Positions 24,744 to 37,431 are shown, numbered from the stretch's first letter. The stretch: 64,000 bases of DNA from Lucifuga dentata (GCA_014773175.1 VXCM01000926.1:62001-126000), one strand, 5' to 3'. Numbers and translations are program-made. Notes: generated by a model from the letters alone, not told the origin.

Positions 24744-25239
24744 CCACCTTGCGAGCAGGTGGACTATAATTTCCCCTCCCTCTCCCTGAACATGCCTCCA
24801 CACCTCCTCTCCTCTTCCCACAGACAGATATCCTCCTTTCCTGTCTTCTTTTCTTAGATAAGGGGATGGAAGAGAAGCTCTGCACAAAACCACCATAAGC
24901 AAATGACCAGAGGAAACAGCAGCGGGCCTTAAAGGACCAAACCGGACACTGTGCATGTTTGAGCGCAACATGCAATCCGCATATATTTTACGTTACTGAC
25001 AATTTCCAAAACCTGAAACCTTATTTTAGTTTTTCTGTTTTTTGTTTTTTTTGTTTGCTTGTTTGTTTGTTTTTCAAATCCCCTAATTTTTCAAAATAAA
25101 ATGTTCAGGTGATACCCACCTTACAATTTAATGATTCACCTTCCAATAGTTCTGCATGAATGTAGAAGGGGCGCTATTTAAATTTCTTGGCAAAACAGTT
25201 CCTTCAGGAAATTTCAGGAAATACAGTTCCTTCTCCAGG

Positions 25240-25524
25240 GACTGTATTTCCTGATGGAAACATATATTGTCTTCTGTGCAGCTCCATGTTGAATCGGTTA
25301 AGTAAAGTTACTTTGACAAAAAAAAAAAAAAAAAAAAAAAAAAAAACATAATAGACATGTTCAGTGTGATGGATTACATATCATGTGAGTTTCAAGTATC
25401 TACAAATTTCTGAAATTTTCCATTAAAGCAGTATATTTTGGGAAATGGTTGTCAGTAACATAATATGTATGTGAATTGTATATATTGGGCTCAAACATGC
25501 ATGATCGCTGGTATGGTCTTTTAA
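25240..25524 (-). mobile_element. MITE family B, truncated copy
   Basis: The right end GTATGGTCTTTTAA matches the family B tip with TTAA at 25521-25524. The inner part (GCAGCTCCATGTTGAATCGG, AGTAAAGTTACTTTGAC, GGGAAATGGTTGTCAGTAAC) is the reverse complement of the copy at 59452. The other end is lost. An A-run (25319-25346) lies inside. Confidence 0.75.
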
Positions 25525-27160
25525 TGATCAAAAATACTTTATGACTTTATGTTTACTTCTCTGTTTTTTGGTTAGCTCATTCCTCAAGAAGTTTCTGGTT
25601 TATATTTTCAAAAGCTTACCATCTCAAAACCAGCACGTCTTGATGTGGCAAAGAGGTGACGTAAGACAAGCAAGGCAGTAATCTCATCATAGCTGTCATA
25701 ATTACTCCATAAATTGCTAAACTGCATCCTGAAAGCACAAAGATGTTCACTTCTTTATCTGCCAACTAAATATGAGTAAGAGAAAATAAAAACAGGTGAT
25801 ACTGTCAGAAGAAGTAAAACTACTCTGCATAGTGTGCAGTTTTCTGATTGCCTAAAAGGACATAACGTTTATCAAATCTGCCAAAATGTCAAGGAAAAAA
25901 AATATTTCATATCTTTTCCTGGCACAAGGCTTCAATGTAAAAAAGCTTGATGTTTGGCCCTAAAGGTTATCGTGTGCTCTCACAGATTCCTTGAGCCTCC
26001 ATATCCCTCCACACAACACATACCTTTGGCAAGGTTACCGCCTAAGCCTTTGTAAAAATGCCAGGAAAAGCCCTACATTTAGGAAGATTTATTTGAGAAG
26101 CAGAGAAAGCTAGGCAGCAAGTATAAAAGAGACTGAAATATTTTCTTGGAAGCTGTCAAGGTGGTGGCAAAGTCAACTCAGGACATTACACACACACAAG
26201 CAACAGTCCCAGTTATAGTTAATTTACACGCGGTGGATTTGCAGATCATTCTATCTGACCCAGCAGTGGTTTAATGACTCTTCAATGCGGGAAATACATC
26301 TGATCCAACTCTGATCTGCCTTTCAAGAGAGGATTCAGTCTAGGAATATGCCCTCTTGAATTAGTGCTGCATAATTGTGTTCATATTTTTGCAGTCAGTG
26401 TAAAACAGTCACTGAAGGCCCCAGTAAAGTTCATAGGAAACAGAACGTTTATGACAAAAAGACATCTTGCAAGGCTCAAGAAATGGTGATTGAGGCTCTT
26501 CTGGGCTACATTTACACTACAGGACTTCATACTCAATTCTGTTCTTTTGTCTATATTTTATTTTATTTATTTATTTATTTTTTATATATACAACATATTT
26601 ACATTTTCTTTTTTCTTAAGTTGCCCATATCTATGTTTAAACAGCTTTGACCTGAATCACCCCGGATGCAGAAACACAGGTTTGTGCATATGCACATTTC
26701 TGAGATGGATGCAAACAAAATGCTGCAATGGATGAAAATGAGGAAAAAATTTGTGTGTATGTTTTATCTATATGATCAGTGGGTTAGCAATTTTCAAATG
26801 TGGAGAGAAAATTCAAGGTTGCGTGAGTGTTCATCGACTTGCCTGTCAGGATATGTATGTTCATTGAGCGATCGCAGTACAGAAGCAGGTGAAAGTTGGA
26901 CTGTAGTGGGAGCATCTTTTTGACATGACATCAGTGTATGTCTGTACATATAGCATGTCCTCCAGTTCTGTTGACAGAGTGTCCATCGCATTGATAGCTC
27001 ACGTCATTTGGATAAAGCAGAACAGTACATAGGAGTCGGAATTGCAAGGAAATTCCAATCTGTATATTTAGACTGCTGTCATATTGGCATATCTGATATA
27101 TGATTTAATTCCACATATGAACGCAGCCCAAAATGGATCTGAAAATATCTGATTCTGTGT
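25525..27160. other. intronic DNA, no gene recognised
   Basis: AT-rich intron sequence, no exon signature. Confidence 0.5.
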
Positions 27161-27162
27161 GC

Positions 27163-27197
27163 TTTTTTTTTTTTTTTTTTNTTTTTTTTTTTTTTTT
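27163..27197. repeat. poly-T run with single N
   Basis: N at 27181 in the middle of a T-run ending TTTGCC; homopolymer length not resolved by the assembly. Confidence 0.9.
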
Positions 27198-27640
27198 GCC
27201 ATTTACATCTTCACAATGCATGTCCAATATGCATCGCATGTGAGCAAAAGATCTGAATCAGGTCGCCTGTACATAGTAGTGTAAATGTAGCATTGGTGTT
27301 CTTTATTCAGGGCCCAAGTGTAAACTTTTGCCTTTTCTTTCATCTATTTCTCTCCGGCTGCAATTGGTCAACAAATTGGCCTCGAAATGCTGACACAAGG
27401 AGCCACGTTACATATATTTGGACCAATTATGGGCTAGGGCAGCATCAGAAGTAGAAAAACCAAACAGCACTTCCTGAGGACGATACTGTGCATGCCGTTC
27501 TAGGACGTGTTCACTATCCTGTTGTTTCATTTTATGCCTTCTAAGCACATTGTGGCCTAGGTTTAAGTGTGTTGTGTCTTTTGAATTGTACTTTCCAAAA
27601 TTTCAAGAACAATCACATTTAATTCAACTATGAGGAATAA

Positions 27641-27677
27641 CAACAAATGTTAATGCTGATGGCATTAACATTTGTTG
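27641..27677. repeat. perfect 16-bp hairpin, 5-nt loop
   Basis: CAACAAATGTTAATGC and its exact reverse complement are separated by TGATG. Confidence 0.95.
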
Positions 27678-28539
27678 ATTAACATCAACCCTAAGAGACG
27701 AGAAGGTCCTTTGGGTGCTGCAGCGAGGCCTGATCTAAAGAATGAGTCCCTGACAGCGGTAGAGATGCTGTCACTTCCAGTGTGAGTGCAGCAGCAAGCC
27801 ACATCTGCGTTGTCCCTTCAACTCCAAATTTAAAAATCTGTTAATTAAAAAGAAATGGTAATCTTATCAAAGCCGGGGCCTGTTTGATCATCTCTTTCTC
27901 ACTGACACATATACGCATGCCAGCCAAAAAGCGTCTGTGACTATCAGCGCTTTAAGCTAGTGTGACGACATTGTGGCACAACAACCAGGGCGAAAAGATA
28001 TTTGAAGTCTATATGAGCGACGGGCGAGAAACACTATGGGACATTATCGCAAATCATTGCCTTCATCCTTATTTCACTTTGCTTCACTGGTCTCGCTCCA
28101 TCTGCCTTCTCAGCTTTTCTGTTTAGAGTTACAATCCCTGATGGCTGAGTGTAGCTGCGGTTTTAAGTAAGATAGTATTACAGCTCGGACAAAAAGAGAG
28201 ATTGTGTAAAAGCCTCGGTGCTGATGGTTAATGTTACAGATTGTGAGCACCTCTCCCTTTCTCTTTTGTCTCATTCCCTCGAGGTAGAGGAATAGCTTTG
28301 CAGTTGCAACCTCTCTCTCTCCTCTCTCAATCTCTGCTGTTTGTCTTGGCTTTGTCATTTTTTTTACCTCTCTGTCTCACACTTGGTAATATGGTATCTA
28401 TCTCCCCATCTCGTCTCATGTATTTATATACAATACACATGTGTAGTATTAGATTTATCCAGTGACAAGCAACCACCACCACGTACAGACACACACCATT
28501 ATTTTGTCATGAGAGTGATACAATACCGGCTTCTTTTGA

Positions 28540-29350
28540 GGACATAAGGCAGGGGAAAAGCCAAATGAGGAGAGAAAGAAATAACATGAAAAAAGAATGA
28601 GAGGGTGTCACTGGGATATTGAGAGAGATGGGGAGAGGCAGAGATGGGAGAGAAAGATAAAGGTCAAGCAAATAATGACTGTAAATACGAGGGAAGAGAG
28701 TGAAAGAGAATGATTCTGTAAACATAGAGATATTACGAGGAAGCGTCAAGTCTCTTGGCATTGGGGGGCAGAAGCTCATTGTTGCGGCAAGAGGAGAACA
28801 TGAAGAAAGGAAGTCATTGTTACCGGGGACCTGCTTGACAGCTCGACAGATAAGCCTCATATTTTGGAGGAGGAGCAGACAGAGAAGGTGCAGCCTGGGC
28901 ATGCCTTTGTGGTATGATGATTTGAGGCAAAATGAAGCTTGGGGGTGTGTGTGTGAAGGAAATAGCAGGGCATGGAAGTAAGGAGGACAAGAAGAAAGAA
29001 AGATGGAGGGAACTAGCGAGAGTATAGGGAAGGGACAAGAGCAAAGAGGAGGAGGGAGGGAAACCTGGGAGAAGGGATGAGATAAGAGGGGTAATGTGAA
29101 AAGGGGAGGTGAGAAGTGGAGTGAGACAGAGGGAAAACCAATGCAGGGTGAGTGAGAAAGAGACTGCAGACCGAGAGGGAGGAGGCGAGAATGCAAAAGC
29201 TACCGAGAGAGAGAAAAAGAGGGCGTAGAGGGAATTGCTGGCATAGTCAAATGTTTCCAGTGGAAAGTGTGAGGCGAAGAGAAGGGATGGATGGAGGGAT
29301 GCATAGATGGAGGGAGAGATGGGGAAGTAAAGAGCAATAGAATGAAGGGG
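28540..29350. repeat. purine-rich (GA-rich) block, ~0.8 kb
   Basis: The plus strand is dominated by GA, GGA and GAAA, so the dag1 sense strand is pyrimidine-rich. The GA bias makes long spurious ORFs on both strands. Confidence 0.8.
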
Positions 29351-29948
29351 TGGGGGGGCCTTTGGATGGCCTACAGGCAGGTGGATGTTTACGAGGGGAA
29401 ATCCATCTTACAACCCATTTTCTACCGTTAAAAATTCATCGAGGCCCAGGTCCACAGCAGGCACATTCAAACACTTTAACGGTGTAATCTAGGAATTGGA
29501 AATATATGGCTAGCGAGGGATGGAACCCCTGCAAGTCCAAAATGGCAGCTTATTCAGAAAAACAACCTTGTTTTCAAAATGAAAACTCCAAGAGATTGGA
29601 GGTTTGAAAATGAGTTTTAGATGGGATTTGATTTGATTCATATTGACTTTAACTCTTAAAATAGCAGTGGCTCTGCCTCTTAGAGCCCACATTTAACACA
29701 CAGCAACACCACAAAACTATGACATTCTTTAAAAACCCCAAATATATTAGAATAATTCTCACATTTTAGATTTTCACTGGAAAAAAATTGATGTGGTAAA
29801 GCTTAATTTAAATTTAATTTAAGCTTAATTTATGTTTTTTGTGAATTCTCTCATTTTGTCTTATTTAATGCAGTAGGGAGAAAATATTATGATCAATGTC
29901 AAAGGTTGAGGTTGCTGCCTATAGAAATCCATCCAGTAAATCAAACAT

Positions 29949-30083
29949 AACAGAACAGAACAGAACAGAACAGAACAGAACAGAACAGAACAGAACATAC
30001 TGGATTTAAATGAAANAACAGAACAGAACAGAACAGAACAGAACAGAACAGAACAGAACAGAACATACTGGATTTAAATGAAA
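29949..30083. repeat. (ACAGA)n pentanucleotide plus 67-bp duplication around N
   Basis: Positions 29949-30015 and 30017-30083 are identical: AACAG repeats then CATACTGGATTTAAATGAAA, with N at 30016. This is the same artefact signature as in dag1; true repeat length unknown. Confidence 0.9.
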
Positions 30084-30204
30084 CCAGTAGTCTAGAAGGT
30101 ATAAGGTAGGAAAAACAATTCTAATATTTACCACTAGCATATTTTGGGAAATGGTTGACAAATCTTGGTCTCAAACTTGCAAAATTGCCAGTATTTTCCT
30201 TTAA
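30084..30204 (-). mobile_element. MITE family B, terminal fragment
   Basis: GAAGGTATAAGGTAGGAAAA and TTTTGGGAAATGGTTGACAA match the reverse complement of the 59452 copy, ending at TTAA (30201-30204). What follows is family A interior sequence. Confidence 0.7.
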
Positions 30205-30413
30205 AGAGCCAGTACCTAAAACAACTTGTTTTCAACTCAGTATGCACAATGGTGCTGCAGCAAAGGGAGAGAAGAAGTGGATCTGTGTTTTTTAGGGTTT
30301 GTTTTTTTTTTTTTTTTTTTTTTTTTTTGCTAATCAAAGCATTGCAAACATTTCAAATAGATTGCTAAATGAAAATAAGAAAGGCGGAAATCTGTACGAT
30401 ACGTCCCCTTTAA
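30205..30413 (-). mobile_element. MITE family A, 5' half
   Basis: Read on the minus strand it starts TTAAAGGGGACGTATCG, passes a short A-run and ACACAGATCCACTTCTTCTC, GCTGCAGCACCATTGTGCAT, and stops at CTCTTTAA, an internal TTAA of the family. The rest is missing on the far side of the family B fragment. Confidence 0.75.
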
Positions 30414-30910
30414 TTATAGATTAATGGATCCTAGAACCATAAAACCTGCAATAAATATCCAAAACCACAAACACTCCTGATTCAAGTAAAAAAACAAAAC
30501 CATCAGCGCAAGTGAAGGAATGAAGTTCTCATTTGATAGCAACAGTATGGATCAGGACTGCATATTCCCTGGGATGCAGCAAGTTCCAGGAAAAATATAC
30601 CCCATCTATTAATAGGCCTCACTGTAGGATGTGCGATGTCAGACATCCACAGGCTTCGGTTACATAAGGAAGACATTATGGGCTGCAGGACCAAAAAAAT
30701 GTCATTAAAACGTTTGTGACTGCTGCACACAGTACAAGACTAAATTCTGCATGAAAAACACAGATGTACGCTCGGGGACATGACTCCAGATGCATTAGGG
30801 AATGCAAACATGCACGTGTGCACACTCATAACCACAAATTTACCCGTTACACAATCATTAAAGTATAATGATTAGGAGAGCTCTTAGCCATAAAACCTGC
30901 TCGAAAGTAC

Positions 30911-31250
30911 TCTCTTTCTCTCGCTCTCTCTGATGCATGCATACATACATACACTCCGATTACTCTCTCTCTCTTGCTCTCTCTGATGCATGCATACATA
31001 CATACACTCCGATTACTCTCTCTCTCTTGCTCTCTCTGATGCATGCATACATACATACACTCCGATTACTCTCTCTCTCTCTTGCTCTCTCTGATGCATG
31101 CATACATACATACACTCCGATTACTCTCTCTCTCTTGCTCTCTCTGATGCATGCATACATACATACACTCCGATTACTCTCTCTCTCTCGCTCTCTCTGA
31201 TGCATGCATACATACATACACTCCGATTACTCTCTCTCTCTTATGTATAC
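30911..31250. repeat. 53-bp minisatellite, 6 units, with nested CT and CATA microsatellites
   Basis: TGATGCATGCATACATACAT recurs at 30931, 30984, 31037, 31092, 31145 and 31198 (periods 53, 53, 55, 53, 53), each followed by ACACTCCGATTA and a CT run of varying length. Length changes sit in the CT part. The repeat reads open in several frames, but this is not coding. Confidence 0.95.
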
Positions 31251-31326
31251 ATATACATACACACATTCAATCTGAGGTAAACCTGGTTGCCAAGTCCTAC
31301 AGCAAAACTCATAAAGTTCTCCCTTC

Positions 31327-31361
31327 CCCCCCCCCCCCCCCCCNCACTCTCTCTCTCTCTC
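31327..31361. repeat. poly-C run with N, then (CT)n
   Basis: About 17 C, N at 31344, then CT units. Confidence 0.9.
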
Positions 31362-31475
31362 TGTGGAAAGAACTCTATTCGCTTGCACTTTACAACAAGG
31401 AACTGCTACTCAGAAGCCAACAGAAGCTGGCCATTGTTTGCTTCCAGTTGTGTGGGTGTGAGCATGAGGGAGAGG

Positions 31476-31476
<1 letters not shown>

Positions 31477-31513
<37 letters not shown>
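31477..31513. repeat. (GA)n microsatellite
   Basis: A perfect GA run, about 18 units. Confidence 0.95.
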
Positions 31514-31515
<2 letters not shown>

Positions 31516-32166
31516 CAGTAAGATGTGGAGTGTCTGTGTGAATTTGTGAGGGCAGAGACACCGATGAGCTGACCGTGCAAGTGCAAGAGTGACAGAGAAA
31601 GACTGTGAGAATGCATGAAGGCAAAACACGGGGCTCTACATGTGTGGAAGAAAGACAGCATTTGTGTGTTTGTCTGTGTGTGTGTGTTTTGGTATGAGAA
31701 AGAACAACAGGAAGGCCAGAGAGGAGATGAGGACATGGTGGATAACTCTCTGCTCCTTGCTGATGCAGTAGGAGTAGTCTTGGCTTAACAAACACAACGT
31801 TCCCTCGCCGCTTACTGTGCTACACTGGACACCGGGAGTAAGAAAAATAAGGCACGATGTAAACACAGGTGCTGTGTGTGAGTGTGTGTGAAAAAGAGTG
31901 TGTGTGAAAAGGAGGGCGAGAGAGAGTTAGGAGCATAGGCTGTACTTGAAAGAAAGACTATATGCATATACACAAAGGCATGAAATGTATATACTACAGT
32001 ATATCATATGCGTATGTGCATGATTTATGTGTGTGTAACCCCTGCTTGAAACAGTGGTACTGTGTGTGTGTGTTTGTGTGTCTCAGCGTGTTACTCGTTT
32101 TCCGCAGACTCTCATGTTCAGTTCTGACTAATGCTGCAGCCCTACCGAAATTATTCACCGTTATCA

Positions 32167-32170
<4 letters not shown>

Positions 32171-32205
<35 letters not shown>
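32171..32205. repeat. (CA)n microsatellite
   Basis: A CA run preceded by GCGCG. Confidence 0.95.
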
Positions 32206-32208
<3 letters not shown>

Positions 32209-32310
32209 CAAAAACTCCAAATATCCTCACGAACACAACTTCTGTAATACAGTTTTTATTGTAGATTAGAATCTATGGCCTTACAAAAAGTATACACATG
32301 CCTACACAAT

Positions 32311-32311
<1 letters not shown>

Positions 32312-32344
<33 letters not shown>
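32312..32344. repeat. (CA)n microsatellite
   Basis: A second CA run about 110 bp from the first. Confidence 0.95.
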
Positions 32345-32346
<2 letters not shown>

Positions 32347-32764
32347 CATTTTTGATTTGCAATAATTGCATTCCCTCATAAACATCTTTCCAGTGAATAA
32401 ATGCTGGTGCAGATTTCTGAGCTTGGCATCTATTAAAGGAGGATAAATAAAACTTTTGTTATTTTAAATTCATCCTGTCATAACTCCTTTTTGTGTGAAA
32501 AGTAAATTCCGACAGCAGCTGGTCAGCTTATTCTCTTTGGCAAACAGACAAATTAAAACACAAAGGAGTTGTAGTTCTGATCTGCTTTTGTTAATGTGTC
32601 TGCTGCTGTCATTTATGGTTTTTTTTTTTTTTTTTTTTNTTTTTTTTTTTTTTTTTTTGGAAATTGGTTTTGCTTTTAAAACCTAGTAATCATATGTTCT
32701 GTACTGGACATGATTGTTGTTTCTCTGCCTGTTGAAAATATTTAATCATGAATCATTTAAAATT

Positions 32765-32985
32765 TTAAAGAGGACACATGCAGATTTTCATGTTCTTCGC
32801 AGCATTTAGGTATCTAACTGCAAATGCTTTCAAGGGTAAGACATTGATCCACTTCTACTGTCTTTCGCTGCAGCACTGTTGTGCATACTGAGAGAAAACA
32901 GGCTGTTTTGAGCACTATCGCTTTATGAATCCCTTTCAGAATGTTCACTGTAAAAATGAGAGACAAAAAAGGAAAAAAAAGCATT
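32765..32985 (+). mobile_element. MITE family A, internally deleted copy
   Basis: Left tip TTAAAGAGGACACATGCAGA, then GATCCACTTCTACTGTCTTT, GCTGCAGCACTGTTGTGCAT, then a jump to GTAAAAATGAGAGACAAAAA, which matches the right end of full copies (TAAAATGAGGG...AACAAAAA). Confidence 0.65.
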
Positions 32986-32999
32986 AAATGTTAATAAAT

Positions 33000-34730
33000 A
33001 CACAAATATGTTTGTTTGACTACTGATTTGTTTTTCAAAGATGACAGCACTCTGCATAAGGGCCAAAAATAACGCCCTAAATAAACTACGGATTTTAAAC
33101 TGTAAATGCAGAACACACACAGTCCACTCAGTACAAGCAGTGGTTTATACCCTCACAATGCACAGAGGCGTAGAAGTTGGAATAGTCCATTGTCAAGTGA
33201 ACACTAAAGTAGGAGCTCTGGGCCATTTCAAAGCACTGTAAAATGCATTGTAAAGTGATGGAGCAATAATGGCATCGATGGGGAAAAAAACAACCACAAA
33301 TACGTTCTCGTTTCCTCTTGAATAAAAAAAAGAACTCGACTGGAGTTTGATTTTACTGCCCCTTACAAAGAGATGTTTGATGACTTACTTTACCTTTGTC
33401 TCTTCATTGCTGTAACCTGACAGGCTGATCGTATCCTTAAAGAGTCATTTCTCCTCTGAGACGCCTGATGAACAACTTGGCCAAGCCCCTGTTAGTCCCT
33501 AGGTCAGCAGTTATCCCTTTTTTCTTTGATGCAGCGTGAATAAAACATTAGCTATCTTTATTGGGCTAACAAGCTATAGTGCCGATGCAAACCATTAAAG
33601 CTTAAACACATTGCTCAGAGATAATAAGAGACATGATAGAGAAGAGTCTTTTTTTTTTCAGAAGTGGTGGAGGAAAACACATGAAAGCTGGTCACTCAAA
33701 ACAAAAATCAATGCAGTCAAACACAGAACGTTAAAAGATAAGAGAAGCAATCAAAGACCTTTCAACAGCACGACTCCACAAAGCTAACGTTTCGGCTCGG
33801 CTGTATTGTTTCCACATTGTGACATTTAGGTGTGTGTGACATTGATGCGGTTTTTGGCACAACGTATCCAGTGATGATCAACAAATTGTTCTGCGTGTAA
33901 CTGCCTTAACAGGACAATCTGTAATCATAGCATCCACCGTCTAAATATAAGTTGCTACTGTAACAGTCAGACACCAAATATGGCTTGGCTCACTTAGCCT
34001 GGAAAGCCAATGAAAGCAGCACCTCACACTGCAACTCAGCTTGCTCCTTGGGCAAAAACCAAGGAAGAGAATACAGATGGTCAGCTGGTCCATAACTTGT
34101 GGTTGCTAGGTTACAGACGGCCACACGGTAACAACAACATGGGAGACAGGCAGAAAGTATACTCTTTTATTCTCATTTTTGGAAACCAAATTACGTGATT
34201 ATGTTTTTAAGTCTTGCTTTTTTTCCCCCCACTTTTTTGGATGTCAGAGTCAAACTGTGGCTGTATGGCTGTACTTACAGTATGTGGGTTAAAGGTCAAA
34301 CGGAACATATGCCCTGAAATCCAACACTGACGTTAAGGTATTAATGTGACAAACAGTGAAATAACTTCCTACTCTGGATAGACGAGAGGGAAATGTTTTC
34401 CACGTAGAAGTACGTCAAATTCGCAACTAAAAGCTAAAAGGAAGACGCTAAATTCTGAATGGATTAGTGGAAGCGTATAATTTGGGGCACACAAATCAAA
34501 CACACACCTACTATATGTTTAGCTACATAGCAACATGGCCACCAGCGTTCTGGTGCCAGAAACCATACAAGCTAACAGCTTGAGTGACTCATATGTTCTG
34601 GTGTGTGTTTTTATCTTTGGGTTGCCTCCTCCCTCCCTTCTTCTGTGTAAGACCAGTTTTCCACTGAGATCCTGCCAACTATCAACTATGGAGCTGCAGG
34701 AGCTTACAGGGTGAGTTTCTCTCTGTAAAA
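33000..34730. other. intronic DNA, no gene recognised
   Basis: No exon or repeat signature seen by eye. Confidence 0.45.
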
Positions 34731-34750
34731 AGAAATGGGATGTTGGACAG

Positions 34751-34787
<37 letters not shown>

Positions 34788-35125
34788 AGGACAGAAGAAA
34801 GAGATGACTGATCATTTCAGTGAAAGAGGAGGAATCAGAAATTAAAAAAGCTAAGAGAGATGAGAAGACAAAAGAGATGAGAGATGACAAGAGGTCTTGT
34901 AAAGGCAGAGACCGATAGTGAAGAGAAAGAAAAAGAGAAAGAAATAAAAAGTGATAATCAGTGGGGATCCTTCAATCATACTGGCAGAGAGAGAGGGAAG
35001 AAACATAACTGAAACTTTTAAAATTATGCCAAGAGGACACATAGAGGAGGAGAAACAGACAGCCAAAGATAGAAAAATGGAGGAGGAGGAGGAGAAGGAG
35101 GAGATAATGAATTGAAAGAGAAAGT
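34730..35125. repeat. purine-rich block with (GA)n core
   Basis: It contains a perfect GA run at 34757-34784 and GGAGGAGGAGG near 35075-35100; purines on the plus strand, as in the other intronic blocks. Confidence 0.8.
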
Positions 35126-35240
35126 CCGTTTTTCCACAAAAAATGCCCCCAACGAGAACGGCCCTTTAAAACAGCAAGCTTACTGTCTTCATTCATCAAG
35201 AGAGGAGAGATCCAAACAACCAGGCGAGGTGTTCTGACAA

Positions 35241-35265
35241 CCACACACACACGCACGTACGCACG

Positions 35266-35308
<43 letters not shown>

Positions 35309-35310
35309 AT
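35241..35310. repeat. (CA)n with CG-containing interruptions
   Basis: CA repeats broken by ACGCACGTACGCACGCTCGC; mostly alternating purine-pyrimidine. Confidence 0.9.
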
Positions 35311-35392
35311 CTCCTCTCTGTGCGATCTCTGACTGTTTAGAGCAAAGTTTTACCAAATAAACAGTTCTACACAATTACACTTTGGAGCAATT

Positions 35393-35395
<3 letters not shown>

Positions 35396-35435
<40 letters not shown>
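35396..35435. repeat. (GA)n microsatellite
   Basis: A perfect AG run, about 19 units. Confidence 0.95.
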
Positions 35436-35439
<4 letters not shown>

Positions 35440-35940
35440 TATAGTAAAGTAGCTGTAATTTAAATGCAAACACATATATCAAAATATTTATGTAGGGGTA
35501 GGGAAAAAACAATTGCACATATACTCGCAGAAAAATACCCACATACACATTTATACTTAACATTTTGCACCCATACACACGATCCCCACATTGCTGGCCT
35601 CAGAATCCACTTTTTTCCGAGAATGAAAGTACAAAAGAATTTTCAGCTAGCGTCAGTTCTTTCCTGGAATGAAAGAGGAAAAAGCAACAAAGGGGGCACG
35701 CATGCCTGCCAGCCACCCCGTCAGCCAATCAGCTAATTATGCTGGTAATTGTGGTAATGAGGCTATGGAGAGTACTCATCTGTTGGCCAGAAACTCCATT
35801 CTGGCGGCTTCTTGCATTAATAACAGTAGACGATACACCCACCGCAGGGCATTTGAATCCCAGCAGCACCCGCATACAGATGCTGCAGTCACAGAGGTCC
35901 CACCTTTCAACTGCAGCCTTTTCCAGCCACAGTGAGTTAT

Positions 35941-35982
35941 CGCTGCTCTGCTGCTGCTCTGCTGCTGCTCTGCTGCTGCTCG
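35941..35982. repeat. 11-bp tandem repeat GCTGCTCTGCT, about 3.5 units
   Basis: CTGCTCTGCTG recurs with period 11. It has no coding context. Confidence 0.85.
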
Positions 35983-36440
35983 GCCCCTGAGAGGACTTGT
36001 TTAGAAAAAATCCTGATCTGTTTGCTTTTCAGCTGTACCGCTTGGCCATTTTTACGCAAACCTTTGAACTTTTCTTTTTTTTTTCTTTTTTTTTTTTTTT
36101 TTANTTTTTTTTTTTTTTTTTAACTAAATGGTTTAAAACCTGGACTTTAACCCTCTGGAGTCTAAAGATACCTTTGTTCATTTACTTTCACTTGAATTGG
36201 GCTTCAATTTGCCACCTGAAAAGCTGAACTGAAATAAGACAGGATGACAAATTGTGTTCTGTAAAAATCTAGACATTTCCACCAAACATGTAAATGATAA
36301 GTGTTCAAACGGCATCAAATTAACTGCAAAAGCTGCATGTGTGACAAGGCACAAAACAGTCTAATGTCGTATAAATACACAATATGTATTTGTCAACTTA
36401 TGCAGTGCATTTCATCTACCTGTTTTCCGGTTCATTTTTA

Positions 36441-36545
36441 CCTCCACCATGGAGGTTATGTGATCACAGGTGTTTGTATTTGTTTATTAGCAAGAGATAT
36501 TTTAAAAAATTACAGACAATTTTGGATGAAATTTGAGGGACAGAC
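36441..36545 (+). repeat. fragment of a common teleost interspersed repeat
   Basis: CCTCCACCATGGAGGTTATG, then GGTGTTTGTATTTGTTTATT and TTTTGGATGAAATTTGAGG, is the familiar fish dispersed repeat that begins CCTCCGCCAAGGAGGTTATG in its common form. Identified from memory; the class is not assigned. Confidence 0.6.
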
Positions 36546-37391
36546 AGATTATATTGAGAGGAAAGCGGGATCATAGCCAAGAATTTAGTCTATTCTTATG
36601 AGGGTAGCGCGTGTGCATATGTATGAGAACAACAGAGAGACAGACAGATGTGTGGCAGTGTGCACAGCGGGTTGATGTTTGGGATCGGAGCAGAGCCAGG
36701 TTAACATATCTGCTGTAATCATGACAGTAACAGTGAATACACAGTATGAAGTTGAGATTGCTGTAAAATAAAAAGCTAATAACAGTCCCACGGTTTTCTG
36801 TCAGCATCTGAATGTAGCGAGGGGCTTTAACTCCAAAGTTGGTAATAACTTCAACCCTAGAGCAATAAAGAGAACTCCACCGTGCTTCCTGACCACAATC
36901 TGGAGGCTGAAGCAGGAAAGGTTAACACTATAAAATCAATGCTAATTAAATTTATCATAGTGGCTCAATTTTTTTAATAAGTTTTTTTTTAATGGGGGAT
37001 TTTTTTGGCCTTGGTGTAGATATATGCTCTCAGAGAGCCTTCTTGTTTCCTCTGAGGTGGGTGTCGTGACCACCCCATTGAGAATCCTCAGCGCTACACC
37101 CTGTGAATTGTTATAAAAGGTGTTGCATTCACTGACAGGCTCAGTCTGCTCAGGAAAAGGTGAATGAGCAGGCTGTCATAGAGAGACCTCTCAAACTCTG
37201 GCTGATTTTCATAAGAAAAGGCCATCAGTATGGGTGCAATGCCAAGCACAAAAATTGATTTGGCCTTTCGCTCTAGAACCTTGAGCACTGACCTTCCAAA
37301 TACCTGGGGGTTGCGGGGGGGAGCTCACATCTAAAGAGAAGGGTGTGGAAGCTGAATGTAGGCACAGTGTTGAAATTTGTAATGGAAAGTA

Positions 37392-37393
<2 letters not shown>

Positions 37394-37427
<34 letters not shown>
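37394..37427. repeat. (GA)n microsatellite
   Basis: A perfect GA run. Confidence 0.95.

Positions 37428-37431
<4 letters not shown>

Noticed and set aside
24369..24857. 162-codon plus-strand ORF in the dag1 intron.
   Set aside because: It reads through a CA repeat (His-Thr run), is antisense to dag1, and has no recognisable domain.
28507..29196. 229-codon minus-strand ORF, Ser/Pro/Leu-rich.
   Set aside because: It is the complement of a GA-rich block; the composition follows from low complexity and it lies in the dag1 intron with no splice support.
30911..31250. Regular repeats with similar spacing, considered as a CRISPR-like array.
   Set aside because: The units are contiguous with no unique spacers, the host DNA is vertebrate, and length variation is CT slippage.
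30847..31549. Repetitive ORFs reading DACIHTYTPITLSL in several frames.
   Set aside because: Product of the 53-bp minisatellite and CT/GA runs; no codon structure or gene context.
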